A DNA stretch of 64,000 nucleotides, taken from Neelides folsomi. Taxonomy: Eukaryota > Arthropoda > Collembola > Neelipleona > Neelidae. How positions within the stretch are numbered: position 1 is the stretch's first letter; every line of letters starts with the position of its first letter. Location: NCBI GenBank assembly GCA_034687125.1, contig JAQGBZ010000078.1, positions 62,001 through 126,000 on the forward strand. Reading direction: 5' to 3'. This document shows, in pieces, positions 36,401 through 48,868 of this stretch. The notes below the pieces were generated by a model. The model did not search any database, was not told the DNA's origin, and saw nothing but the letters and a program-made list of their open reading frames with translations. A program made the position numbers and the translations under genes.

Positions 36401-37337
36401 ATGGCTAAATAATATAACGAGCGATTTAACTTTAATTGGAAATTATTAAACTTATTATAAAACTATAAATTATAAAATATTATTTTATATTTATTTGATC
36501 TTTTGATCTTTAGTTATTTATAACATACCTAATATAAATAATTATATAATTAATGATTACCGGTTGAGATAATGATAAAGTGAGTTTTTCGCTTTCTTCC
36601 CTCCTTGGTCTACATTGACGATTAGTCAAGAAAGTATGGAAAGCAAAATCGTGTGGTTTTTCTTTGGGTGGTTCGACTTTTTCTTTCTTAAGTCCCCAGT
36701 GAGCGACTGCAGCTTTAATTTCTTCATCTCGCCATTTACCACGTTCGTAATTGGCCATGTTTTCAACATAGGCAACCGAAGGCGAAGGGTCGAGGCAAAG
36801 CGGAGGAGCCGTCGCTTTAACAAACTCCTTTTCCAGCTCAAGGAGATCATCTTTGTCCACCAAGGCTTCTGTCACTTTTCTTCTCTTCATCCATCGCGAA
36901 AGTCCACCTTTAACAAGGCTCGTGAATTCACAAGCTAAGTACGGACCATCGGGACGAAGAATGACTCGACGAACGACAGGTTTCCGTCTTTTGCCTCTTG
37001 AATCTCTCACTTCCGCCACTAAATGATTCCTCAACCGACTGCCAAACCCATTAGGCAATCTCTCTTCTTCAATAGTCCTCAAGAGACTTTGGGTTGCTTG
37101 GATTTGACGTCCATGGAGCCAAGCGGACGAACCGGTGGGTCCGATTTGAATGACAAGTCCATTTTGAAGCGAATCCTCATCCGCTCCTGAAGAGGCCGAT
37201 GAGACAGAAGAGTCGGAGTCGTAGTCTTCAGGTGGATGATTTCCATCTTCTGACTGTTCAACTTCCATTTCACAGCCTTGGCTCCCAAGGCTCTCCTGCG
37301 TTTCCGGACAGCAGGTTCGCCAAGAAACAATCTGCAT
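33452..37337 (-). CDS. SUPT20H: SPT20 homologue, SAGA complex subunit
   Basis: Six exons (36561-37337, 35631-36404, 34998-35512, 34665-34798, 34443-34582, 33452-34354) give 1080 residues in one frame. The conserved SPT20 core is split over exons 1 and 2: LVAEVRDSRG, RRVILRPDGPYLACEF, KATAPPLCLDPSPSVAYV, then TKLIIFQRSDHDWFHGELEM and FTEDGRRPCKITYFKEGQ. These align in order with human SUPT20H. The C-terminal 560 residues are low-complexity, with IQPQPQQ repeats, GLNLNLKLNLNLNLSG and Ser/Pro/Gln-rich stretches. SPT20 is a structural subunit of the SAGA histone acetyltransferase coactivator. The N-terminus is acidic and shorter than the usual helical start. An acceptor lies 12 bases before the ATG, so an upstream exon exists. 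The final TAG overlaps a possible GTAGAA donor, so an extra C-terminal exon is possible. Confidence 0.9.
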
Positions 37338-38747
37338 TGGAGGAATCCTGAAAAATAGAAATCAAAATTAATCAAAGATGCTTTAATTAAAAAATGTAAG
37401 ACGCACGTTGAAAATCTTTTGATTGTGCAATTAAACACTGTGAAATATTATAACAAATGACATTAAACCACGAGACTTGTTGAGCCTTGTGAGAAAGTGT
37501 ACTAAAAGTTAAAACTGTTACGGTACAATAATAGAGAAATTAAACGTGTTTGATCGCTTGAGTGTGGTTCAAATAATAATGGATCAACACTTACTAGATA
37601 AATAGCAAATGGTCCTTGAAGCCGTTAAGGGTCTTCGAATACCATTTTTTGGATTTGATTCTTAATTGGACCAACATAATTGTGAATTGTAATTAAGGGT
37701 TTGAATGAATTTAAAGAACAGCTTCCTCTGAAGTTGAGGAGTCGAATCACTGAAGGTTTCCTTTACCCCTCCATTCCCACTCCAAAGAGATCAGAGCCGC
37801 GTGGTACAACTGGCAGTACGATGAACTATTTACATCTATTATACACACTCACCTTTAATCAGACACTTCCAAACTTTCTCTTTGGATCTTCGGATGTTTG
37901 AAACACCGAATTACTTTTTAATTAAAACATACTTAATTAGTTTTTTCCGGTTTAATTCTCTTAGGAAAGATTTTCACTAAATTGGACGCTACATAGGATT
38001 CTAGAATATGAGTTCTATCTGTATGTTACAAATACAGAGATAGTGGTAGAACTCATACGCATATTAGATTCATGATTTGTTAATCTCGTTTAAAAATGTG
38101 CTTAATATCAAGTTCGAAGTATTGATGCATAATTAAGCGTTGAGGAATGATATGATATTTATATATGTATGCCTATATAGGTAGATAAATTATATATCCT
38201 AATAGGTAATATTGATTCAAAATTAATTCAATTGTTTAAAGTTGAAATGCATGAGAATGACTTTAATGAATAATAATGCGAGTAAGAATTATTTTCAAAA
38301 TACTTTATTATGTTTTAATAAGAATGTATGTTCATTAAAAATTTATAGATTAATACATGAGGTGATCACGCGTGTTGAAGATAATGTGCAAATTAAAGCG
38401 TGATCATCCAACGCTAATTCCTAAAATTATTGATAACTTAACTAAAATACAATACATGGTTTAATAATAATTATAATAATTAATCATTGGCAAGACTAAG
38501 ATGTTCATTGTTAATTAAAAGGTAGATTCAGATACTTTCGTCATGTGACTAAATAAAAGCAACGAGTTTTGAGATTATAACTTTTGCAAAAAAAACTATA
38601 AAAGTATAAAGTTTAATTGTAATTAATCTTTACAATTAGTAAATGAATTAAAATTGAGATAGGAGTTAAACTTGTCATTTATGAATCTTCGAAAATGAAG
38701 CGTTTTAACTTATGTTAAAAGAGATTAAACTTCTCATTGCAAATTCA
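37338..38747. other. Intergenic between SPT20 and attractin
   Basis: Both neighbours are on the minus strand, so this holds the SPT20 promoter, a probable SPT20 5' UTR exon (donor GTGCGT near 37407) and the attractin 3' UTR. An imperfect hairpin lies at 38008-38056. No coding exon is supported. Confidence 0.5.
38008..38056. repeat. Imperfect hairpin
   Basis: Arms ATGAGTTCTA plus TCTGTAT (38008-38024) pair with ATACAGA (38032-38038) and TAGAACTCAT (38047-38056), with a 7-base loop and an 8-base bulge gatagtgg. The 17 paired positions are exact. The bulge is large for a microRNA precursor. Confidence 0.7.
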
Positions 38748-41700
38748 CTAAATACAAGTGTTGAGGCTGTTGGAAGGAAGCGACTTCCGTAATTTGCTAC
38801 TTTTGCTCTCGCTCTTTGCAATTGGTTCGAAGCTAAGTTTCCTCGGGCTCCCCAAAAGGACAAGGCACGAACCAACAGCTATAGCTGTAATATATAAAGA
38901 TTAAGTGAATATTTAAGTAAAACATGAGACGATGATCATTCGGATGAATAATTTACCTGATTGGCCTGGCGGAGCAAAAGGATCACATCCAGTTGGAAGG
39001 GAAATGAGCAAAGAGAGAACGGCAGTTCGATTTCCATAAAGTGGTTCCAACGCGATTGGACCGGGCCATTCCTGAAACATCCATGTTAACTTATAAATGT
39101 AAATTTAATGCTTCATTAAATAAGCAATTTCATTAAAATTCATTCAAAATTACGTTTCGACATTTTCTCCCAGAATCTTCCGAACTCCTTGGAACAAAAT
39201 CTCCTACTTCGAGGTAAATTTGCGAGAAAGGACGGCTCGCCATTTGTTCCATTTCAACAAACAGACGCTAAATAAACGTTTAATTCTTTAGTCAGCAAAA
39301 TTTTACATAATTTAGTAAAACTTTATCTATTTGAAAAATAACTTAAACTTACTTGTCTCCGTCTGTACATGTCGTACTTTTGCTTAATTTTCCAAAGAAC
39401 TGCTGCCACGAGGAGTAAAAGTAGGAAGCACCTTTAAGAGTTAAAAAATTGTAGATTTCAAACAAATGATGATATTATTCCATATTATGTAAGATTTAAA
39501 ATGTATTCATTTGTAATAGTTAATAAATGAAAATAAACAATAGCTTACGTGGAGAATGTGATGAAAAAATGGAGGAGATCTAACTTTGGAGTTTGTTGGA
39601 AAGAGATCTGGATTGCGAGGGGAGGTCGGAGTTCATAGACGTAAACGTAAAACGTTGTATTGTCAGTCCCTAGATTGAAGTCAGCCTTAGAGAACTTGTA
39701 CCTGAACGACGAACAATTATGTCCGTTAAGGAGGAATTTCTCGCCCTCATTTCCTGCAAATTAAGTAAAAAATTTGTAAATAAAGATAAAATTCATCACT
39801 TTCATCTTAATATTACAATTCAGTTTATTTCATCATGAATATTAGCAGTCTTGAAATATTTACCTGTCCTCATACTGATGTTCATTTTAGCATATACTGA
39901 GCAATGAATGTGAAATTCTGCATCAAATTCCGTTTTAGTTGGAACATTTCTAAAGTTTATTTGTTTTAAATGCCGATCCTCCTTCTTGGACAAATTGAAT
40001 GTAAATTGATAATCGATTTGTAAGTCATCTTCAAAAAATATAACACAAGGTTAATAAGCATTGAATTAAAACCAACTTACTGTTAATGCCATGTTTGTTA
40101 TCAATCATTATTTAGCTCCTTCAATTTAAAAATTTATTTTATTGCAAACTTACAGAAGCATGAGCCACCATTTGTCGAATCTCCATTATAGGCATTCGAA
40201 GTATCACATCTCTCGCAATGATCTCCAACAATTCCTTTAGTTGTACAAAAGCAACGTCCAGATTCTGGATCGCACAATTCTGCTTGATTGTTGCATTCGC
40301 AGGCTATTTCCAATAATAATACATTAGATCAAATTTGTAAAAAAAATTAATAAAAATTAAAATTAAATATTTTACGTTTGCATGAGCCTCCGTTAAGAGG
40401 AGAACCAAAATATCCCGGAGTGCATCGATTACAATGTTTTCCTTCAGTGAATCCTTCACAAGAAATGCACTCGTTCTGCTCATTACATCTGCTGTGTCCA
40501 TTACATTGACATGCTGTTGAGGAATATTAAATAATTTTTATTCAAATAGTTAAAAAAATTAAAACAAGTACTATATTTTTATTCGAATTACGAATCTTAC
40601 CAGGGCAAGTTGTGAAGTGCCAAAACTTTGCATTGCAGCCTTTTTTATTTGGAAGAACCTGCGTGTTGTTGAGTGAAAGAGGAAATCTCGAAGATCCTTC
40701 AAGACAACGACCAATTCCAGTCCCAGACCCTCCATCACACCAACCACAGGAAGGAATAGAGAGACATTTATCACAAGAGACGACTGATTCACAAACTATA
40801 GAAAAATATTTCCATTTCAAACTTTATTTCAATTTCAATTCGGATATTAAGTATGAAATCATTAAAAATTAAATGCCTTACATGAAACAGTGGAGGCGTT
40901 AGGATCTTGAGAAATGCAAAGGTTCGAGCTCTGAGACCAAGACATGCATTGTCCATAAGGAAATGAAATGACGTAGGAATTCTTGTCAATGCAAGACTTC
41001 AAGTTGTTACACCACATGCAACTTCCAGTCGACGTACAATTTGTGCATGAATGATGTTCAGCACAACTTGACTCACATGGATTGGACAAATCCACTTCGC
41101 TGCTTCCGTTCCCAGGAATCACTAACAAAAATGAAATAGGAAATTATTTATCAAGTAAAATGGAATTAGTATAGTAAAAAGTAAAATCTTAAAAGTAAAA
41201 TCTTACATTTAACACAATGGTCATCTTTCGACCACATGCATGAAGGTTCAGAAGAGCAAAGGTAGCAGTTGCTGTGCAAAGTGTCACAAATGTTTTCTTT
41301 CCCTTTACATTGTTCTACTGAGCTGACAGGCTGTAAAGAATTAATCCGAACAAAAAATTAATATATTCCAAATAAAAGAATAACATTATTTAAAGTTAAA
41401 AGTTCGTTTAATTCTGAAACCTTACTTTATTTCTTAAATCTTTGCATTTAGAATGGAAACATTGATTTCCACACCATACACAGTCAAATTGGTTCTCAAC
41501 ACATGAAGTACAAACTTTAAACTTTTCGCATGCAGCGACGTCAGCAAATTCCTTTTTCCCTGTGTCAACCACGTTGATGAAGGCAGGACAGGAAGTTGTG
41601 ACCACTTCATTCCCTTTAATTTTTTCTTGTGGCCCTTCGCATTTAAATGCATTTCGACTCCACACGCATTTGGCTCCAAGATTTCTTCCATCCAGACAAA

Positions 41701-44700
41701 TCGATTCATTTCTCCCATACCCCAATTCATCACAAATCGGAGGAGTAAATCGAATTAAGTCATTCAGAATAAGCCCGTTAAACCCGCCGTAGATGATCAC
41801 TGAACCATCAAGGCTTGTGACCGAATGTCCATAGCGAGCAAGATCTGATGGGAATTCAGATGGTGGTTCAAATCTTGACCAACTGTTACACTCGATGTCA
41901 TAAACGAGGACGTCATTAGTGAAGCATTTTGACCCTTGACTATATGCCGTGTCATTGTGACCATTTCCACCAATGATCATCAAGAGACCTTTGTTCACAA
42001 TAGCACCATGAAGGAATTTACCAGTTGGGCTCGAAGCAAGCAAATGCCTGAAAAGACATTAAATGGACATTAACACTATAATCTATAAAATGAAACATTA
42101 TTATTGGGTTGGATAAAATTTACCAATTTCTTGTAACGGGTTCGTATGAATACAAAGCATCAGATAAATAGGCAGAGTCTGTCCCAATTCGATAACCCCC
42201 GAACACATAAATCTTCTGAGTATTTGGATCCCATGTGGCAGAGTGCCCATAGCTTCCGCTTATTGTTTCTCCCTTCGTTCCAAATACTTGCCATGATCCA
42301 CTCCCTATAAAAAATAATTTATGTATGAAATTATCAATTGATATCGATGAAAGTTGCAAAATTGAAATCTTTTAAACTTTATAAAAACTCACCAAAATGA
42401 TACTCTTGGATTAGATTGACATATCCATAACGAGGTGAATGTCCAAATAATACGATCATTTTCGTATGTCTGCTCTTATTCCCCTTTTCGCTAACTAAAA
42501 CTGAAGCATGACCAGATAGATGAATTGGCCCTGAAATATAAAGAATAAGAAAATAATGAAAAATCAATGTTTCAATTAAATACTTATCATTTATAATTCA
42601 TATAAAATCATTAAAGGAACTTTGTCTTTACCGCAAATATTTCTTTTGCAATTTCCCGTCTTCACAGTCACTTCAGACCAAGTTCGCGTTATCAGATCAA
42701 AAGAAATGAATGAATTGGAAACATAACGAGTTCCGAGATTCCGTTCGTGAACGCCACCGTACATATAAACTTTATTCTGAAATTTTAAAAACAGGAATAT
42801 TAATTATCTAAAGGTTTCAAGTTTACATTAATCATTGTCAGTATAAGTGTTTGGAGTATTATAATTAATTGGAATTATATATTATAAGTACTTATCATTA
42901 CCTCAAAAATCACACAAGAATGACCATAAACTCTTGGAATCGATTCTTCATCTTTAAAATGAATATTTTCCCATTTGCTCACTAAAAACAGATTTAAGAA
43001 TTTATACTTAAAATAAAATAAGAGGTAAAATGTTAATGGTTAGTTTGTAAATTGGAAAATGTAAAGTACATTTGAATTGAAATCTCGAAACATAGTTTTT
43101 CTTGTATGTTGGGTTTAATGAAGCTCCTCCGAAGACCCATAAAGAATTGTTATGAACGAGGGCTGCGTGAGATGCGGAGCCTTTTGGAAGACTTGACTCT
43201 GGAGTTATGACTTCCCAAAATCCAAGATGGGATACTTGACTACAATCGTGACCTTTAAACCCCTCGTCGCATTCACAATTTCGCTTCTCCATGTTGCATC
43301 GTCCATGATTTGAACAATTATTTGGACATTTTTCCAAGCTACATGCTTCACCGAAATACAATGCATTGCAGGTACAAATACCATCAAGGCACGCTCCGTT
43401 TCCTGAGCACTCGAGGGAATTTTGACTTGGGCAAGACTGTGTTCTATTAAATAAAAAAACAAACTTAATTAATAATGAGACTAATGAGACTAATGACATA
43501 AAATCCATTAATAATGTAATGGCTCAAACAAATTATTTAAATATAAATTCAATTGAAGATCTTACTTGTATGTGATGTTAAAGCCTGTTAAATTATAAGC
43601 TACGTCGGTGTAGAAATGTAAAAGTGCATATCCAGAACGAGCGACGAGTTCAGGTAATTGAAATACTTTGTAATTCTTCTGGACAAGAAGCCCACTGAAA
43701 TTAATTAATGCAATAAATATAATAAGTACAATATACAAAAGATTGGTAAATACAAAAGTCAATTAGAATAATTTATAAAAAAACCGTATGCATATTCTGA
43801 TCACTTTGGGCCACATACAATAAAACGTATAGTGAAAGGCTCCAAATACACATTAACACACGTTGCAAGATCTCCACAATTCTCATCTATTCAATTCCCA
43901 TTCCCATTCAATTCCCTCCATTCATCTCTGTAACCTTTATGCATATGTTTATATAAAAGACGTTCATCACAATACACATAAAATCTCAATTGTCTTTGAC
44001 TTTTAAATACATTACTGCCTATTATGTTAAAATATAAAAATTGAATGGATTAATAAAAATGATAATAAATAATAAATCTATTGTAATAAATATATTTTTA
44101 CATTTAAATTGAACAATTTCCTCATTCCTTGTCTTATAGCCAACCGGATAAAATTGCACTATGAGGGCAAATAGACTTTTTCTTGAAATCATACTTTCTA
44201 AACACAGAATTTTAAGCTCTTTAAAATGGCTATAGTGAATTTTTTGACCGTTTGGAATTTTTGAAATTATTAACGTAATTAATTAATTATTTGATTAAAC
44301 TGCATTTTCTACCATGAATAACTTTTTATGTATACATTTTTGATTTGAGCCTTTTTATAGGTTTTACTACGATGAACAACTTTTATATTGGAAATTATTT
44401 AAGAATCTTGTTGATTTAAAAGTTAATTGTAAATTAAAAATACATTGTGCTAATCTTTCAACACTGTAGTGGCCCAAATTGATCAGAATATGCATACCGT
44501 CCTTTGAATTTAAAAAATTTTGAACTACATTTGGATAGGATCCCTGTCGTGCATTTTGCTTTTTACTAATTATTTTTATTTAACATTTAACGAACCTGAA
44601 TATTCCTAATAGGGGAGAATAGACGCTGTCACCATCATAAATATACAGATGATCCCATCCGCATTCTGTGGCGAACTCATTGAGATAAATGAAAATCGGA

Positions 44701-45232
44701 GTTGGTTGAGTTGACCCATTTTGAAGTTTGACTTGAGTTGGAGATTCAATTAGCCACGTACATTTCATATTGGCAGTGTAGTTACCAATCCCATCACTTA
44801 TCCATCCTTCCGATTCTTTCAATCTACAAATACATTTTATAAAGTTGATTAGATTATAAAAACATCAAAAAACCGCATCTGTACCATTTATCATGAAATT
44901 GATAAATTTTTCTTTATCGCAAATTCAATAAAAATAAATATTATTGATTATTGATATATGCAAATCTACCTTATCTTCCCACTGCAGAATTGACAAAGTG
45001 GCCCAAACCATCCAGGTTGACACACGCACGAGTTTTTCACGCACTCTGCATCATTGTGGCATACAAATTGTTCTGGCGATTCTCCACAATCCCCACCCTT
45101 GACATTCTTCCCGAGGTAAACATTGAGTATGAGAAAGATGACTGCGACTTCTAATTCTAACAAGAGAAGCCCTCCCAGTTTTCTTCGATATTTTGATTTA
45201 AACAAAAAGAGGAACTTTTGTGAAAGAGCCAT
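38748..45232 (-). CDS. dsd: Attractin / distracted homologue, type I transmembrane protein
   Basis: Twenty exons sum to 3822 bases, 1273 residues: 44970-45232, 44596-44823, 43566-43694, 43070-43443, 42902-42981, 42632-42776, 42393-42530, 42124-42304, 41426-42047, 41207-41330, 40882-41121, 40601-40795, 40376-40513, 40154-40303, 39864-40028, 39549-39753, 39353-39431, 39154-39267, 38957-39071, 38748-38884. Order: hydrophobic signal segment, EGF (about 50-84), CUB (88-206), two EGF (208-275), kelch repeats (VFGG, YGG, FGGY, YGGF; 280-600), cysteine-rich PSI repeats (600-905), laminin-type EGF (906-1002), membrane helix (FLLLLLVAAVLWKIKQ, about 1125), cytoplasmic tail. The tail motifs MEQMASRPF and PIALEPLYGNRTAVLS are diagnostic of attractin/ATRNL1 and fly distracted. 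Mammalian attractin works with MGRN1 in melanocortin signalling and myelination. I find no C-type lectin domain, which mammalian attractin has. Confidence 0.95.
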
Positions 45233-46388
45233 ATCACTTTATATATAAAATTGGCATTCTCCTCCCTTCATTACTCTCTTGCTCCTTCAACCAAGTTAAC
45301 CAAATTCTCAAAAATCACACAATTTGATAAAAATAAGAGAGAAAGGAACATGGTGTTAACTTATTTAGTTACTCGTTCAAAATGAAGACTCCTATGAAAT
45401 TGAAATTGATCTAGAATTCAAGATGTACGCTATCACAAATGATCTAACAAAACTTCAGCTGCCAGCTGATTCATCAAGTAATTTGATAGTCAAATCAATA
45501 AAACAACATACGTTTATCTCCAATTGTGGTAACAATTTGATGAAATAAAGACTCGTAAATTACTCTATGTATAAACACTGCATAAACTCCCCAATACACA
45601 AAATCAATTAGGCAATTAAAAAATAATGTGCGAATGATATAACGGGAGATATTGCAGACAAAAACTCTCCGCTGTTATTTATAATAAAAACTAAATATTC
45701 TCCAAATTGAGAAACATACTCAATTAGCATAAAAGAGAAATTTCACGAGAAGAGCGATGATCTGAGGATGAGTTTTTCTGGATGACTGATTACGAAGTCA
45801 TTTCACTTTCCTCCACGATTTTAATCTTTTTTGACTCGATTTCGGAACTCCGATTGAATTCAATTTAATTATCGGGGAATGAGAGGCGGTGACGAGAATT
45901 GAATAGATCTCATTCCAATGGACGATCCCGATGCGAGGAGTAAAATTCTCTCTGGCCACAGGATCAATTTCACTCTCATTTATAAATGTAAATATAAAAG
46001 GTTAAAGTTTGGTTTAAATCAGTAGAGGAAGTCTTCGACAATGGACTGAACTACTACAGACAGGGGAAATTAGATTCATCTTCAGCTGATGGGATGAAAG
46101 TCGGTAGGTGGCTTTGTAGAGGCTAATTCAATCTTCCCATATACACACACATCGCGAATAAGTTATTCACTATTCGCAATGTTTTCCTATTGACTGTCAC
46201 ATGGTCGTCGGGGATTGAACTTGTAAAAGTTCATTGTACGTATTTGCAAAAAGTAAACTTTGCATTTTGGTATTATGGAGAAGAATAGAGAGAGGTATTA
46301 GAGGCTATTGCATTGGTCGTCACATCTTGGTGTAGATGAGTTAGATTTTATAAGTTGACATCAAGTAAATCTTCAATCTCCATCAAGT
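45233..46388. other. Divergent intergenic region, attractin and RING gene promoters
   Basis: The 1.15 kb between two divergent starts should contain both promoters. It is less AT-rich than the deserts elsewhere. I see no TATA box at a convincing position and no exon. Confidence 0.5.
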
Positions 46389-47411
46389 ATGTCAACTGAT
46401 CACGACTCGGATACGGAAACCTCTGAAGAAGATATTGACGACAGGTAATATAATAAATTAATATTTATTTATTAAAAAGGTTGTTAATAATTTTAAAAGG
46501 AAAATTTGTTATCTTTATTATATCATTGTACTGATTGTGAAATGAATTCCAATTTGAATATTTTTTACATTATAATGTTTTATTATAAAATGAGTTAACA
46601 AACGATTTTGTTAATTATAGGAATTGGTCTGTGACAGATTCACCTACAAAGGAAGATTTGCTCCCTCTTTTAGATTGCCCTGTTTGTTTTGAGCTTCCTT
46701 TACCTCCCATTCGAACATGTGTCAGAGGTCATATCCTATGCGCTTCATGCTCTCCGAAGCTCGCCAACTGTCCTCTCTGTTTGGAACCGATTGGTCTTGG
46801 AAGAAACTTCTTTGCCGAAGACTTCATAAACAAGAGTGCCTTCAGATGCAAGTTTAGCACCGATGGATGTACAAAAAGACTTCTTGGTGATCGACTCAGA
46901 CCACATCTTGTAGAGTGTCACTATCGGTATTTTAAAATCTAAATTATTTATCTTTTTTATAATAATTGAATAGGTTTTTTCTTATTTTATAATTGACAAT
47001 CAATATATCATATCTTTTAAGTATATTGTAGAAATACGCATTTAAAATTTTAATTTTTCAGACCTATCAAATGCCCTGTTTGTCCAAACAAATTTACATA
47101 CCGAAACTTTGAGAATCACATGAAAGATCAGCACGCCATAAGCAAATGGGATCTCAATGATGGAGGTGGAAATATTCTTCACTGCCAGAAACAAAGAGTT
47201 GACTTTATTAGTAAGAAAATTAATATTTATAAAGGCATTTAATTACATAAAGTTAAGATGAAAACGTTCACTTTATTTTCTTTTGATTTTAGATTGTGAT
47301 GAAGAAGGTGCTGTTCGAAATGGATTTGTATTCAAAACGCTATTCGCTACTCTTTTCGTTTCTTTAATTTTTCATCAATTGACTGACTATATAGAATCAC
47401 TAATTAATTAA
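46389..47411 (+). CDS. SIAH-like RING and zinc-finger protein with C-terminal membrane segment
   Basis: Four exons (46389-46444, 46621-46926, 47062-47210, 47293-47411) give 209 residues. After an acidic N-terminus comes a RING finger at about 38-72, with CPVC, CVRGH, CASC and CPLC as ligands, then LGRNFFAEDFINKSAFRC and CHYRPIKCPVC, a SIAH/TRAF-type zinc-finger segment ending in FENHMKDQH. The spacing and the PPI.TC..GH.LC pattern match SIAH/Sina E3 ubiquitin ligases. The protein lacks the SIAH substrate-binding domain. Instead it ends with VFKTLFATLFVSLIF and a short polar tail, which looks like a tail anchor. An E3 ligase anchored to an internal membrane is inferred; partners are unknown. 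The start at 46389 is the only ATG in exon 1 frame. Confidence 0.8.
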
Positions 47412-48169
47412 TATTATTCCTTCTTTGGGCTTTAGTATTGACCTATTGACATATATACTTGCAGAGTAATTATAATTATTCGACTAATGCTAAAAATATA
47501 TTCGTATACTATTTAACTAACATTAAGTTTATAAACAAAGATGTAAATTACTTTTTGATATACCTACTTAAGTACCAACTACATGAATTTATCGTTAGTT
47601 ATTATTTTAAATGCATCGAAGTGAGAAGGAACATTTATATGTCAAAACCTATAAGATTTCAATATTATGGCATCTGGAGACTCTTTGTAATAATCTTATT
47701 ACTTGTAATTTTTTTAATTTTTTAATTTAAATTTACCTTATTCAATCATCATTTCTATACAATACTCAATGTATTAATGGGTACTTTATTTATTATTCAT
47801 GTGCATGTGTAAAATACAGAATTCTTGCCCTATCTCTATCTCCGGTTTTGATCCCCGAATAGTAACCATAATACAATGTACGATTTGCCATGTGATAATT
47901 ATCCAGTTTCAACTAAATAACGAATATTATACAATACATGATTAACTGTATAAGAAATTTTAATATAAAATTTTAATAATAAAATAAATGTGAACAATAT
48001 TTATTTGTAGAAAAGTTCATTTTTTGAGGTTTCAGGAAGGAGTATGCATTTGACATGTTTGTGTGTATAGAGCAAGTTGGGGATCCGCTGACCTTAAAGT
48101 TCTTAAATTACAACTTCAATTCAATCTTGGATAAGTTAAAAATTCTTTCTTTATTTTTAGTCGAATGAA
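47412..48169. other. Intergenic, 3' flank of RING gene
   Basis: AT-rich. An 88-codon frame at 47459-47725 is Tyr/Ile/Phe-rich, as expected of chance frames in AT-rich DNA, and has no homologous feature I know. The last part borders the foldback element. Confidence 0.45.
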
Positions 48170-48868
48170 TTTCATTGACCTAAATCAAATAGAAAAATCC
48201 CTAACTCCCTACTTTTCAAAGAGTTAATTGAGATTAAATAACCAAAAAAGTGACATTTTCTTAATTTTTACAAGATTTTGCATTTAAACTTAAAAAATTA
48301 ATTCCAGGGACAAAATTATATTGGAAAGCATTTCAAATTTAAATTAAGGAACATTGATTAAGCTAACGATGAATTTTAATTTCTTATCTCCTTACTTTTC
48401 AAAAAGTTAAGCATGATTAAAGTTAATGAATCACGAAATTTGAGGATGTTTATGGTTCATAGTGATATCCTTTGTAAATGTGATACTAAATTATGTACCA
48501 AAAACGTTCAAGCCTCCTTTTCAAGATTTCCATTCTTTAGCATCATATTTACATAAAGTATCACAATGAACCATAAATATCCTCAAATTTCGTGATTCAT
48601 TAACTTTAATCATAGTTAACTTTTTGAAAAGTAGGGAGATACGAAATTAAAAATTATAATTAGCTCAGTAAATGTTCCTCAATTCATATTTAAAATGCTT
48701 TCTAATTCAATTTTTGCTTCTTGAATTTATTTTTTGAGTTTAAATGCAATAATGAGGGAAATCATGTAAAAATTAAGAAAATGACACTTTTTGGTCATTT
48801 AATCTCAATTAAATCTTTGAAAAGTAAGGAGTTAGACATTTTTCCATTTTATTAAGGTCAATCAAACT
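48170..48868. mobile_element. Foldback (long inverted-repeat) element
   Basis: Two arms of about 320-330 bases face each other: left about 48170-48490, right about 48537-48868, around a 46-base centre. Reverse-complemented, the right arm follows the left arm in the same order throughout: attgacct, ctaactcc, cttacttttcaaa, ttaattgagattaaat, tttcttaatttttaca, gcatttaaact, gaaagcatt, aggaacatt, ttttcaaaaagtta, and the longest exact block atgaatcacgaaatttgagg. By eye roughly four in five bases pair, with small gaps. There is no open frame. It could be a foldback transposon or hairpin-type MITE; if transcribed it would form a long double-stranded RNA. Weaker similarity may extend 20-40 bases beyond each end. 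Confidence 0.85.
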
